From the NCBI GenBank assembly GCA_947467625.1, contig CANIJN010000010.1, positions 1 to 45,024 of the forward strand: a DNA stretch of 45,024 bases. The letters run 5' to 3'. Below, one piece after another: positions 32,696 to 40,836 of the stretch; the stretch's first letter is position 1, and every line of letters starts with the position of its first letter. The notes under the pieces were generated by a model that saw only the letters and a list, made by a program, of their open reading frames with translations, was not told the DNA's origin and made no database searches. The stretch is from Opitutia bacterium. GTDB lineage: Bacteria > Verrucomicrobiota > Verrucomicrobiia > Opitutales > Opitutaceae. The translations under genes and the position numbers were made by a program.

Positions 32696-33853
32696 ATGAA
32701 CGACCCCCGCTTGCCTCCAGCCCTGTCACCGCTCACGTCGGCCGCTCCCATGGGGCGGCGTCGATTTATGTCTACCGCCTCGGTGGGTGCCGCGGCGCTG
32801 ACCCTGGCCGGCACTGCGCACGCGGCGACCTCGGTAGCGCCCGAACGGCGTCGGCCGGTGCTGATGAAGGCAGGCCACCAGCATGACCACTCGGAGACGA
32901 CGCTGCGGGCGCTCGCGGCGTTTGGCGTGACGAATATCTGCAGCGGGAACCTCGGGCGCGACGTTGAGAAAGCGTGGAGTCTCGAGGCGCTTGGCCGCCT
33001 GCGGAAGCACGTGGAGTCGTTTGGAATCACGCTCGATTGTGTGCCGTTGCCCATGTCCTCCGCCCCGATTGCTAGAGCGGAGATGCCGGAGATCCTGCTC
33101 GCCAAAAATCCGGCGCGTGATCGGGCGATCGAAGATATTTGCACCATGATTCGCCGTGCCGGCCAAGCGGGCATCCCGATGGTGAAATACAATCTTACCT
33201 TCATCGGCGTTGTGCGCACGGCGCGCACGACGGGGCGGGGCGGAGCGAGTTTGAGCACGTTTGATTTTGCGATCGCCAAACAGGAGCCGCCACTCACGGA
33301 GGCCGGGCGCATCACCGAGCAGGTGTATTGGGATCGGATCGAATATTTTTTGAAGCGCGTGGTGCCGGTCGCCGAGGAGGCGAAGGTGAAGATCGCGCTG
33401 CATCCCCAAGATCCGGGCATGCCGAAAGGCCAGGGTTGGCGCGGCGTCGAGACGGTGCTGGGCTCCGTCGATGGGCTGAAGCGGTTCGTCGAGACGTCGG
33501 CGAGTCCGTACCACGGGCTGAACTTTTGCCAGGGCACGGTCTCCGAAATGCTGCAGAAACCCGGCGAGGAGATTTACGACGTGATCCGTTATTTCGGGAG
33601 CCGCGGGAAAATCTTCAACGTGCACTTCCGCAATATCCGCGGCGGTTTCCTCAAGTTTCAAGAAGTGATGCCTGACGATGGCGACGTCGATATGCCGCGG
33701 GCCCTGCGGGCGTATCGCGAGATCGGGTTCGACGGCATGATCATGGCCGACCATGTGCCGCAGATCGTCGGCGATGTCGGCGGGCACAAGGCCTTCGCGT
33801 TTTGTATCGGCTATATTCAGGCGCTGCTGCAGCAGTTGCGTTCTGAGGTTTAG
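32696..33853 (+). CDS. Tat-exported mannonate dehydratase (UxuA)-like protein
   Basis: 385 residues. A twin-arginine signal (MGRRRFMSTASVGAAALTLAGTAHA) sits at residues about 19-43. The mature TIM-barrel part matches the UxuA family: IALHPQDPGMP (canonical IHPDDPP), HGLNFCQGTVSEML, GKIFNVHFRNIRGG, DDGDVDMPRALRAYREIG and MADHVP. The His, Cys, His and Asp of these motifs are the expected metal ligands. UxuA dehydrates D-mannonate to 2-keto-3-deoxygluconate, normally in the cytoplasm, so export is unusual and the true substrate may differ. Xylose-isomerase-like sugar epimerase is the alternative fold-level call. Confidence 0.85.
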   Translation: MNDPRLPPALSPLTSAAPMGRRRFMSTASVGAAALTLAGTAHAATSVAPERRRPVLMKAGHQHDHSETTLRALAAFGVTNICSGNLGRDVEKAWSLEALGRLRKHVESFGITLDCVPLPMSSAPIARAEMPEILLAKNPARDRAIEDICTMIRRAGQAGIPMVKYNLTFIGVVRTARTTGRGGASLSTFDFAIAKQEPPLTEAGRITEQVYWDRIEYFLKRVVPVAEEAKVKIALHPQDPGMPKGQGWRGVETVLGSVDGLKRFVETSASPYHGLNFCQGTVSEMLQKPGEEIYDVIRYFGSRGKIFNVHFRNIRGGFLKFQEVMPDDGDVDMPRALRAYREIGFDGMIMADHVPQIVGDVGGHKAFAFCIGYIQALLQQLRSEV

Positions 33854-33988
33854 ATCGCAACGAGCAGGCGGGCTCGGCTGAGGAAGGGGTGGACTGTCCG
33901 CTGTCGGGGACCTTGGGGTGACGAGTGGGGGGCGCAACGTCGGGACGTTTGATCCGTCTGTTCCCCCCTCAATCCCGAAAACATACCT

Positions 33989-34402
33989 ATGAAATCCCCC
34001 CTCACATTCCTCGCGGCGTTTTTTGCCGCTTGTTTTATCACCGTCGCTGCCATCGCGGCGGACGCTTCGCCCGCCGGCACGTGGAAATGGTCCCAGCCCG
34101 GTCGCGGCGACAATCCAGCCACTCAGCGTGCGATGAAACTTGAGCTCAAGGACGGCCAGCTGACGGGCGCGCTCCAGAGTTGGCAGATGGGCGATAACAC
34201 GATCCCCGAGGCCGCGATCAGCGACGCCTCCTTCAAGGCCGGTACGGTGGCGTTTACCGTGACGACGGAGTTTAACGGCAATAAGCGGGTCTCGAAATAC
34301 TCGGCCAAGCTCGAGGGCGACAAGCTCACGGGCACCATCGAGAGCCCCGGTCGCGACGGTGCAGTGCAGAAGCGTGAGTGGGCGGCTACTCGCGCCAAGT
34401 AA
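33989..34402 (+). CDS. small exported beta-rich protein of unknown function
   Basis: 137 residues. A Sec signal peptide (MKSPLTFLAAFFAACFITVAA) ends near AIAAD. The mature part reads GTWKWSQPGRG, then alternating strands (MKLELKDGQLTGALQSW, GTVAFTVTTEFNGNKRVSKYSAKLEGDKLTGTIES), a small beta-barrel pattern common among exported planctomycete and verrucomicrobial proteins of unknown role. A strong intrinsic terminator follows. It lies 135 bp after the UxuA-like gene. Confidence 0.75.
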   Translation: MKSPLTFLAAFFAACFITVAAIAADASPAGTWKWSQPGRGDNPATQRAMKLELKDGQLTGALQSWQMGDNTIPEAAISDASFKAGTVAFTVTTEFNGNKRVSKYSAKLEGDKLTGTIESPGRDGAVQKREWAATRAK

Positions 34403-34432
34403 CCGCGACGGCTCGCTCGTTCCCTTTTCCCG

Positions 34433-34462
34433 ATCCCGCGCCTTCATCGGCGCGGGATTTTT
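34433..34462 (+). terminator. intrinsic terminator after the small exported protein
   Basis: A perfect 10-bp stem (ATCCCGCGCC at 34433-34442, GGCGCGGGAT at 34449-34458) with a 6-nt TTCATC loop leads into TTTTT. Confidence 0.93.
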
Positions 34463-34649
34463 CTTTGTATAATGTCCGTGGGGTCGTCTGCGCCCGAACT
34501 GTCAGGCAAGCGATCCGGTTGCTCGGTGTCGCGACCCCCGCAGGTTTCAACCGTCGTCGCTGGGTCGGTTGCAAATGGGGGCTTGCCCGCCGCGCCGGAC
34601 CCGTGTCCCTATTCATTTTTCGTCCCAGAATAATCTGCCTGTTTACTTC

Positions 34650-36044
34650 ATGTCTGCTTCCTCCACACCGCAGCCAGCCGCGCCGTCTTCCGTGCGTCGC
34701 CGCTACGCAATCGTGGGGCTCGGTTCGCGCCACGAACTGTACCAGGATGGGATTGAAAAGGCCCACGCGGCGACCGCCCAGTTGGTGGGCCTCTGCGATG
34801 TCAACGCCGGTCGCGTCGAGCTGGCTAGGCGGCGTTCGGCGAAGAATGGCGCGACCGTCCCTCCCGGATATTTGGCCGCAGATTTTGGGCGGATGTTGAC
34901 CGAGGCGAAGCCGGACACGGTGATCGTCACGACGGTCGATGCGACGCACCATGATTACTTGATCCGGGCGATGGAGGCGGGATGCGATGTGATCACGGAA
35001 AAGCCGATGACGACGGACGCGGAGAAGTGTCGTCGTGTGCTGGCAACGCAGCGCCGCACAGGCCGGTGTTGTCGCGTCGCGTTCAATTACCGCTATGCGC
35101 CGCCGCGCTCGCAGGTCAAAGATTTGCTGATGAGCGGCGTGATCGGCGACGTGCTCTCGGTGGACTTTCACTGGCTGCTCAACACGCACCACGGCGCAGA
35201 TTATTTTCGACGGTGGCACAGCAAAAAGGAACACTCGGGTGGCTTGTTGGTGCACAAGTCCACGCACCATTTCGACCTCGTGAATTGGTGGCTCGGCGCG
35301 ATGCCGGTCTCAGTGATGGCGACGGGCAAGCGGGAATTCTACACGGCCGCGACGGCGCGGCGGATGGGGCTGACGGGCCCGCACGAGCGATGCTGCACGT
35401 GTCCGGAGAAGTCGCAGTGTGGCTTCGCGCTCGATCTTTCGGCGAGCCCCTCGTTGAAAGCGCTTTACGGCGATCAGGAGGTGCACGATGGCTATTTCCG
35501 CGACCGCTGTGTTTTTCGCGACGACATCGACATCGAAGACACGATGAACGCGCTCGTGACCTACGACACGGGTGCGACGCTGAGCTATTCGCTGAACACA
35601 TTCAATGCGTGGGAGGGCTACACGGTGGCGTTTAACGGCACCCAAGGACGGATCGAGCACTCGATGGTTGAGTCGGTTTATGTCAACGGCACGGAGACTG
35701 TGCAGGGCGGCATCGCGGACGGTGGCGTGACGATTCGGGTGATTCCCCTGCGGGGTGAGGCGCGGACGATCGTGCCGTGGAGTGCGGAGGGCGACCACGG
35801 CGGCGGCGACCGCCTGATGTTGGAAGATATTTTTCTCCCGAATCCGGCGGTCGATAAATATATCCGCGCCGCGGATGAACGGGCGGGGGCGTGCTCCATT
35901 GCCGTCGGTATTGCTGCGAATCATAGTCTGCAAACCGGCGCGGGCGTGAAGGTCGCCGACCTGTTGCCTGATTTGGTGCGGCCCGACTATGCCCCGATGC
36001 CGTCGCGCACTGCGTCGCTGCCGATGCCGGGCCGGACCAGCTGA
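34650..36044 (+). CDS. Gfo/Idh/MocA family oxidoreductase with Cys cluster
   Basis: 464 residues from ATG 34650 (MSASSTPQPA); an upstream in-frame start would add 27 unlikely residues. No signal peptide. The Rossmann start is RRYAIVGLGSRHELYQDGI, with VIVTTVDATHHDYLIRAM and the family motif DVITEKPMTTDAEKC. The C-terminal domain has NYRYAPPRSQVKDLLMSG and HKSTHHFDLVNWWLG. A Cys-rich patch (RCCTCPEKSQCGFALDL, then DRCVF) may bind a metal or cofactor and seems to mark a subgroup. The last 58 bp overlap the 3' end of the convergent DUF2779 gene. Confidence 0.92.
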   Translation: MSASSTPQPAAPSSVRRRYAIVGLGSRHELYQDGIEKAHAATAQLVGLCDVNAGRVELARRRSAKNGATVPPGYLAADFGRMLTEAKPDTVIVTTVDATHHDYLIRAMEAGCDVITEKPMTTDAEKCRRVLATQRRTGRCCRVAFNYRYAPPRSQVKDLLMSGVIGDVLSVDFHWLLNTHHGADYFRRWHSKKEHSGGLLVHKSTHHFDLVNWWLGAMPVSVMATGKREFYTAATARRMGLTGPHERCCTCPEKSQCGFALDLSASPSLKALYGDQEVHDGYFRDRCVFRDDIDIEDTMNALVTYDTGATLSYSLNTFNAWEGYTVAFNGTQGRIEHSMVESVYVNGTETVQGGIADGGVTIRVIPLRGEARTIVPWSAEGDHGGGDRLMLEDIFLPNPAVDKYIRAADERAGACSIAVGIAANHSLQTGAGVKVADLLPDLVRPDYAPMPSRTASLPMPGRTS

Positions 36045-37564
36045 GGGGCGGGTGAGACATCGCTGAGCGCCGGTTCATTGCGTCCGTTGAAGCATTGCCA
36101 GAGTCGCACCATGGCAAACGTGTCGAGTCGGCAATAAGCGAGGAGCTGTTGGGTAATCTCGTTTTTGCGTGCTGAAGTGGTGTCAGCCCGAATGGCCTCG
36201 CAGTAGGCGGCGATGGCCATAGCCCCATCTTTTACGCCGGTGAGTGCGTCGTAACTCAATGCGGGGACGGCGGCGGGCAGCACCGCCTTGATACTCCAGC
36301 TGCCTTGTTGCGACGGGTGGTAGTAGCGGTTGCGTGCGATTGGGAGCAGATCCACGACCCGTGCGTTGATGGCTGACAGCGGACTCGCCAGGTGAGGAAA
36401 TCGCTGCGCCAGTTCGTTGATGCGGCTGGTCTCAAAACTCGCGTTATACACGAAGACCGGGCCGGTCGCACCGCAGGCCGTGATTAACGCCTCGGCGAAG
36501 GATTCCGAGGGATCACGACCGGTGAGATCGAGGAAGGCGCTTTGAGATAATTGACCGCCCGGCGAGAGCGTATGGAGGCTGAATTGAAAGGGGATTTGCT
36601 GGTAGGGACGCGTGCCTTTCCAGATGGGCACCGCAAACTGGACCGTCTCGAAATCGAGGAAGGTGGCCGGGCTGCCGTGGGGGGCGAGATCGCCAGCCGC
36701 GCCCACCGCGTCGAAGAAAACGGTTTTGTTCAACGTGTGCTTTTTGACGAGGGATTGTTTGGCGTTGAGGAGTTCGTCGGGCACGGCGCGCAGGTCGGTG
36801 ATGCCCTGTTCTGCCAGTCGCCGGCGTTGCGCGGCCGGGAACTGGGGCAGCCAATCCACCGGATACTCGCTCGGTGGGTTGGCCCGGTTACAGTAATTGC
36901 AGAATCCGCAAGCGAACGGGACGTGGCAGTGAGTCCCGACGCCGACCGCAGGCTCGGCGGGCTGAGCCGCCACGCGTTGAGCCTCGGCCATCCAAGCGCT
37001 GACCTCGCCCGATCGAGCAAACGTTTCCGCCGACAGGTCGGTCTCGGCCAACAGGCCCCGGTAGTCTTTTTCTCCCGGATAAACCCAAGAGCTGTCGATG
37101 CACGCCAACACGACGGACTGCACTGTGACGCCCGCAGCCTGAGCGATGAAGGCCTGCACGGCGACGTCCTCGCGGTGATAGTCCTTCACGCTGGTGGACG
37201 ACTTCACCTCCACCATCCGCCAAGCACGTTCGCCGTTTTCAATCACTGGCAGCATCACATCCGCAAACGCCAGGCCGCCTTCGGCCTTGAAGCCGGCCTC
37301 GAAAATCGGGTCCGCAGAATCGGCCAGCAACCGTGCGGAGCGAGCGAAGGCTGCGTCGAAGCCCTCCGTTTTTACATCGATGACGTGCCCTTTCTCCTCG
37401 GGATCATAGATGCGTCGTGCGATGTCGCCCACTTGATAGCCGACTTGGAAACTCGCCAGCGTGCCGGCGGAATCTTCGCGCAGTTCTGGCCGATGAATTT
37501 CCAGCCAGAGGCGCTTCGGGCATTGGCGAAACGCGATGAGTTTGGATTTGGAGAGAAAGCGCAT
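35987..37564 (-). CDS. DUF2779 protein: Cas4/RecB-like Fe-S nuclease plus DEDD exonuclease-like domain
   Basis: 525 residues. N-terminal Cas4/RecB-type features: C15 in FRQCPKRLWLE, D102, VEVKSS with E119-x-K121, Q137, and the cluster C219-x2-C222-x2-C225, which with C15 could hold a 4Fe-4S cluster. The C-terminal half begins FLDFETVQFAVPIW (D304/E306), a DnaQ-like DEDD exonuclease signature, with VFVYNASFETSRINELA and DLLPIARNRYYHP later. This is the DUF2779 layout. A DNA-processing role is likely, but the biological function is unknown. The 3' end overlaps the neighbouring Gfo/Idh/MocA gene on the opposite strand by 58 bp. Confidence 0.88.
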   Translation of the reverse strand: MRFLSKSKLIAFRQCPKRLWLEIHRPELREDSAGTLASFQVGYQVGDIARRIYDPEEKGHVIDVKTEGFDAAFARSARLLADSADPIFEAGFKAEGGLAFADVMLPVIENGERAWRMVEVKSSTSVKDYHREDVAVQAFIAQAAGVTVQSVVLACIDSSWVYPGEKDYRGLLAETDLSAETFARSGEVSAWMAEAQRVAAQPAEPAVGVGTHCHVPFACGFCNYCNRANPPSEYPVDWLPQFPAAQRRRLAEQGITDLRAVPDELLNAKQSLVKKHTLNKTVFFDAVGAAGDLAPHGSPATFLDFETVQFAVPIWKGTRPYQQIPFQFSLHTLSPGGQLSQSAFLDLTGRDPSESFAEALITACGATGPVFVYNASFETSRINELAQRFPHLASPLSAINARVVDLLPIARNRYYHPSQQGSWSIKAVLPAAVPALSYDALTGVKDGAMAIAAYCEAIRADTTSARKNEITQQLLAYCRLDTFAMVRLWQCFNGRNEPALSDVSPAPQLVRPGIGSDAVRDGIGA

Positions 37565-37632
37565 GACGGCGGACGGACGTTCGCAGGCGGTCGCGGTCGC
37601 GACACTCAGCCAGCACGGGCTGAAGTGCGGGG

Positions 37633-38442
37633 CTATTTTTTTGCCGGCTCGGGCTGCTTCGCCTTGGCGGGCGCGTCGGGCACAACGACGGCGGTGCCGA
37701 TGTCGACTTTGCCTTCTTTGGCCAGCGGTGCGGTGACGGATTCGGGGAGTCTCGTCTCGCGGCCGAAGCGCGGGCCGCCGGCGGTGATCATCGAAGGGAT
37801 GACTTCAGCGAGAGAGACACGGTTCGAAGGCGTGCTCATCTTGGCCTGCCAGAGGAGGACTTTCTTTTTCTCCTTTCCGGCTTCGAAATCGTAGGCGGAC
37901 ACGATCACAAAGTAGCGGTCGTCGCGCATGTTTTGGAGGATGTCGTCACGGTCGGAGCCAAAGGCGCCGACGTTCTTGACGGTGTTGCCGGCGACGAGGG
38001 CGAGCATCTCTTTTTGATTCCAAAATATCTGCTGGGGATTCTCGTCGTCCCCGGTGTCATCGATTTGTGGATTCATGTAGCCCCAATGAAACACGAGAAT
38101 GATCGTGGGCGCCGGCGTCGTCGTGCCCATGACGTAGTAATGCTGCGCGGCGAGGGCTTTCGCGAGGAGCTTGGCGACGTTGTTTTGGGGTGGGTTTTTC
38201 TCGCCGGCGACGAGTGAGCCGGCCTCACGATAACCGGCGAGCACGGGGAAGTAGAACGCGGGTTTTTCCTTCGTGGGTGGCGCGACCTTGCGACCGGCTT
38301 CCGTCATGTCGACGACCACGTTGACATCGGCGTCCTTCGGCGCGCCGAAGCCGAGGAAGCCGGCGGAAAGCGGGGCCGCTGTCCCCAGCAGCGCGAGCGC
38401 AAACAAAACCAAGGTGCGGACGCAGTGGGGACGGTTGGTCAT
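37633..38442 (-). CDS. exported protein of unknown function
   Basis: 269 residues. A signal peptide (VRTLVLFALALLGTAAPLSAG) is clear. The mature part has a Gly/Phe start (FLGFGAPKDADVNVVVDM), a mixed alpha/beta body (AKLLAKALAAQHYYVMG, PTIILVFHWGYMNPQI, DDRYFVIVSAYDFEAGKEKKKVLLWQAKMS) and a Pro/Lys/Ala-rich tail. Phrases resemble exported proteins seen repeatedly in Opitutaceae, without a named domain. It lies downstream of the ABC transporter operon on the same strand, 157 bp after the binding-protein stop. Confidence 0.75.
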   Translation of the reverse strand: MTNRPHCVRTLVLFALALLGTAAPLSAGFLGFGAPKDADVNVVVDMTEAGRKVAPPTKEKPAFYFPVLAGYREAGSLVAGEKNPPQNNVAKLLAKALAAQHYYVMGTTTPAPTIILVFHWGYMNPQIDDTGDDENPQQIFWNQKEMLALVAGNTVKNVGAFGSDRDDILQNMRDDRYFVIVSAYDFEAGKEKKKVLLWQAKMSTPSNRVSLAEVIPSMITAGGPRFGRETRLPESVTAPLAKEGKVDIGTAVVVPDAPAKAKQPEPAKK

Positions 38443-38507
38443 AATCGAGAGTAGGACGCCCGGGCTGGAGGTAAGGTTGCACTTCTCGGGGTACTGAGTG
38501 GCGGCTC

Positions 38508-38600
38508 AGACCAACGTCTCGTGATATTTGGCGGATAGTCGAAACACGACGCCCTCGCGCTCGCAGCTACCAGCAGTTAAAGCTCCCATGACGTTGGTCT
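38508..38600. repeat. 11-bp inverted repeat flanking 71 bp after the binding-protein gene
   Basis: AGACCAACGTC (38508-38518) and GACGTTGGTCT (38590-38600) are perfect inverse copies; the right arm ends on the first base of the binding-protein stop codon. The interior includes a small GTCG/CGAC hairpin. It could be a transcript-end structure or the edges of a tiny mobile element. Confidence 0.55.
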
Positions 38601-39586
38601 CAGAAGTCGAACTGGTCGATGTTGGCCTTGTTAAAAATGAAGGGCTTGCCGAGGAGAATGTTGTCACCGGCGATGGTGAAGGTGCCGAGCGAGCCGGCCT
38701 TGAAGGTCTTGGCGCCCTGCTTGAGTTCGTCTTTCGCAAGGGCCACGCCAGCGTAGATGGCGAGGTAGCCGAGGTCACCGGTGTTCCAGAGGATGATGCT
38801 ATCGGTGACGCCGGCGTGGACGTAACGTTTGTTTTCGTTCGGGAGACCGAGGCCCATGACTTTCACTTTGCCGGTCAGGCCGGCCTGTTTGACGGCCTCG
38901 GCAGCGCCGGGGACGCCGGGGGAGCAGATGGCCATAATGAGTTTCAATTTCGGATTCGCGCTGAGGAGAGCGGTGGCCTCGGATTGGGCTTTGTCCTTGA
39001 GGTCGTCGCACGGGCGGACGGCGACGAGCTTCATCTTCGGGTACTTTTCTTTGAGGCGGGCTTCAATGTGTTGCTGCCACTCGCGCTGGTTGGAGGCGGT
39101 GAGGGAGGCGACGATCATGGCGAACTCGCCCTCGCTGTTGGTCAGGCGAGCGGCTTCGTCCATGAGACCCTGGCCGATGCCCTCGGGAGTGGCTTGGTTG
39201 ACGAAAAAGGAACGGGCGTCGGTCATCGCGTCGGCGTCGAAGGTGAGGACCTTAATGCCCGCTTTCTGGGCTTTGCGCAGCGCGGTGGAGATGCCCTCTT
39301 TATTTTCGGCGGCGACGGCGATCACGTCTACACCGAGGGTGATCCAGTTTTCGACGATCTCGTTTTGTTTGGCGGCGTTGGAGTCGGTCGGGCCGTCGAA
39401 GAGGAGCTGGATGCCGAGTTCCTTGGCGGCTTTGTCGGCGCCTACTTTGCAAGAGATGAAGTAGGCGTTGCCCTTGGACTTCGGGAGCATCGCGACGACG
39501 AGTTTGGAGTCGGCGGCGGTCGCGGTGACGAGGGAGGCGAGGAGTACGGCGCCGGCGGTGCAGAGGTGGAGAAGGATTTTTTTCAT
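38600..39586 (-). CDS. periplasmic substrate-binding protein, LsrB/RhaS type (AI-2 or sugar)
   Basis: 328 residues. Signal peptide MKKILLHLCTAGAVLLASLVTATAA, then a type-I periplasmic binding fold: VVAMLPKSKGNAYF, LLFDGPTDSNAAKQNEIVENWI, VLTFDADAMTDARSFFVNQATPEGIG, and the C-terminal FNKANIDQFDF very like LsrB. By comparison from memory with the LsrB autoinducer-2 site, the PK (K36), the Asp of FDADA, Q167, and the Pro/Ala of GVPGAAEA are kept, while the key Asp before Q167 is Asn (N166). This leaves AI-2 possible but not assured; rhamnose or another sugar is the alternative. No lsrK, lsrF, lsrG or rhamnose-catabolism gene is in the window. Confidence 0.85.
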   Translation of the reverse strand: MKKILLHLCTAGAVLLASLVTATAADSKLVVAMLPKSKGNAYFISCKVGADKAAKELGIQLLFDGPTDSNAAKQNEIVENWITLGVDVIAVAAENKEGISTALRKAQKAGIKVLTFDADAMTDARSFFVNQATPEGIGQGLMDEAARLTNSEGEFAMIVASLTASNQREWQQHIEARLKEKYPKMKLVAVRPCDDLKDKAQSEATALLSANPKLKLIMAICSPGVPGAAEAVKQAGLTGKVKVMGLGLPNENKRYVHAGVTDSIILWNTGDLGYLAIYAGVALAKDELKQGAKTFKAGSLGTFTIAGDNILLGKPFIFNKANIDQFDF

Positions 39587-39608
39587 GGATGGGGAAGTGG
39601 GACTGGGA

Positions 39609-39674
39609 GTGAAAGTGAAAGGGAAGGTGAAAGAGAAAGTGAAAGGGAGAGTGAAAGGGAGAGGGGGAGCGAAA
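39609..39674. repeat. variant hexanucleotide purine repeat upstream of the binding-protein gene
   Basis: Eleven near-tandem hexamers of GTGAAA/GGGAGA type (plus strand), nearly pure purine, lie between the permease stop and the binding-protein start; in the transcript this is a TTTCAC-type pyrimidine tract directly in the 5' region of the binding-protein gene. Length variation here could tune its expression. Confidence 0.75.
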
Positions 39675-39694
39675 AGGGGCAGGGTGTGGAGAAG

Positions 39695-40747
39695 CTACGG
39701 GGCGGGAGCGTGGTGGCGGGCGCGGAAGCGAGACAAGATCTTTGGCAGGACGCTCGCGGTGAGAGCGACGAGGAGCAAGGCGCCGGTGAGCAGGCCGGAC
39801 ATTTCCTCGGCTGCGTTCATGCGCATGACAACGGGAAGGCAGGCGAGGCCGTTCTTGAGGACGGCGATGGCGGCGACGCCGAGGAGCGTGCCGTGGACGG
39901 TGCCGGTGCCGCCGAAAATACTGGTGCCGCCGAGCACGACGGCGGTGATGGCGAAGAGTTCGTAGCCGGTGCCGGCGTCGGCCTTAGCTTGGCCGAGACG
40001 GGCGGTGTAGATAATCGCGGCGATGGCGGCGATGAGACCTGCGAGCACATAAACCAACGCCAGGCGGCGACCGACGGGAAGGCCGGCGTAGCGCGCGCCT
40101 TCGGGAGCGAGTCCGATGGTGCGGAAGGCTCGGCCGAAGGTTGTGCGGTGGACGAGCAGTCCGACGCCGAGTGCGACGCCAAAGAAAATCCACGCTTGAG
40201 TGGGGAGGCCGAGCCAGCGTTCTTGGCCGACGAAAAGAAACGATGCGGGGAAATCCGTGTAGGTGATGGCACCATGCGTGATGGCTTCGGCGAGGCCCCG
40301 GAAGAGCGAGTAAGTACCGAGTGTCACGATGAGTGGGGGGAGGCGCAGGGCGGTGATCAGGGTGGCGTTGAGGCCGCCGGCCAAGGCTCCGAGGACGAGG
40401 GTGAGGCCTGCGGCGACGGAGATGGGGAGGCCGCCGTCGTGCCAGAGTTTGCCGAAGAGGATTGCGCACAGGCCGAGCAGCGAGCCGATGGAGAGGTCGA
40501 TGCCGGCGGTGATGATGACGGGGGTGAGTGCGAGGGCGAGGAGGCCGATTTCGCAAGAATGGCGGAGGATATCGAATTGCCGGTCGAGTGTGCCGAAGCC
40601 GACGACCGCGCCGCGGCGGTTGATCGTGGTGCCGGCGAAATAGAAGAACAACCACTCAGCGATGAGCACGTAGAGCAGCAGCATCTCGTGGCGCGTGAGA
40701 ATGGCTTTCCAGTCGCGGGGATTTTTGTTGCCGGGAGAAACAGACAT
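39695..40747 (-). CDS. sugar-type ABC transporter permease (RbsC/LsrD family)
   Basis: 350 residues with about ten membrane segments. The family signature appears as TAGIDLSIGSLLGLCAILFG, then ALAGGLNATLITALRLPPLIVTLGTYSLFRGLAEAITHG, and the C-terminal AITAVVLGGTSIFGGTGTVHGTLLGVAAIAVLKNGL. This is the BPD_transp_2 type used for pentoses, hexoses and AI-2. Third gene of the ATPase-permease-permease-binding protein operon; a 21-codon gene remnant lies just upstream. Confidence 0.92.
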   Translation of the reverse strand: MSVSPGNKNPRDWKAILTRHEMLLLYVLIAEWLFFYFAGTTINRRGAVVGFGTLDRQFDILRHSCEIGLLALALTPVIITAGIDLSIGSLLGLCAILFGKLWHDGGLPISVAAGLTLVLGALAGGLNATLITALRLPPLIVTLGTYSLFRGLAEAITHGAITYTDFPASFLFVGQERWLGLPTQAWIFFGVALGVGLLVHRTTFGRAFRTIGLAPEGARYAGLPVGRRLALVYVLAGLIAAIAAIIYTARLGQAKADAGTGYELFAITAVVLGGTSIFGGTGTVHGTLLGVAAIAVLKNGLACLPVVMRMNAAEEMSGLLTGALLLVALTASVLPKILSRFRARHHAPAP

Positions 40748-40756
40748 GGTGGACGG

Positions 40757-40822
40757 CTAATCGGCGCTCATCACGGCACCCATCGTTTTGTAGCCCTCAT
40801 CTTTGTAGATTTCTGGTTTCAT
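40757..40822 (-). pseudogene. 21-codon remnant of a GxxExxY (PDDEXK_3-like) gene
   Basis: ATG 40822 to TAG 40757 encodes MKPEIYKDEGYKTMGAVMSAD. The first 19 residues match the conserved start of GxxExxY proteins (xEIYKDExYKxMGAxMEVxxxLG...), very abundant in Verrucomicrobia, and then stop before the defining GxxExxY motif. The leader GCTAATCTCCGCTAAT just upstream is of the kind I recall in front of these genes. It sits between the two permease genes of the ABC operon and is presumably the decayed trace of an insertion. Confidence 0.65.
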
Positions 40823-40836
40823 AATATTAGCGGAGA

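Noticed and set aside
32726-34447. Open frame of 573 codons on the minus strand opposite the UxuA-like gene
   Set aside because: Antisense shadow rich in Arg/His; the plus strand holds a recognised family and a signal-peptide protein.
38600-39586. Firm assignment of the binding protein as RhaS (rhamnose) or LsrB (AI-2)
   Set aside because: Residue evidence is mixed (N166 in place of Asp) and no pathway genes for either ligand are nearby.
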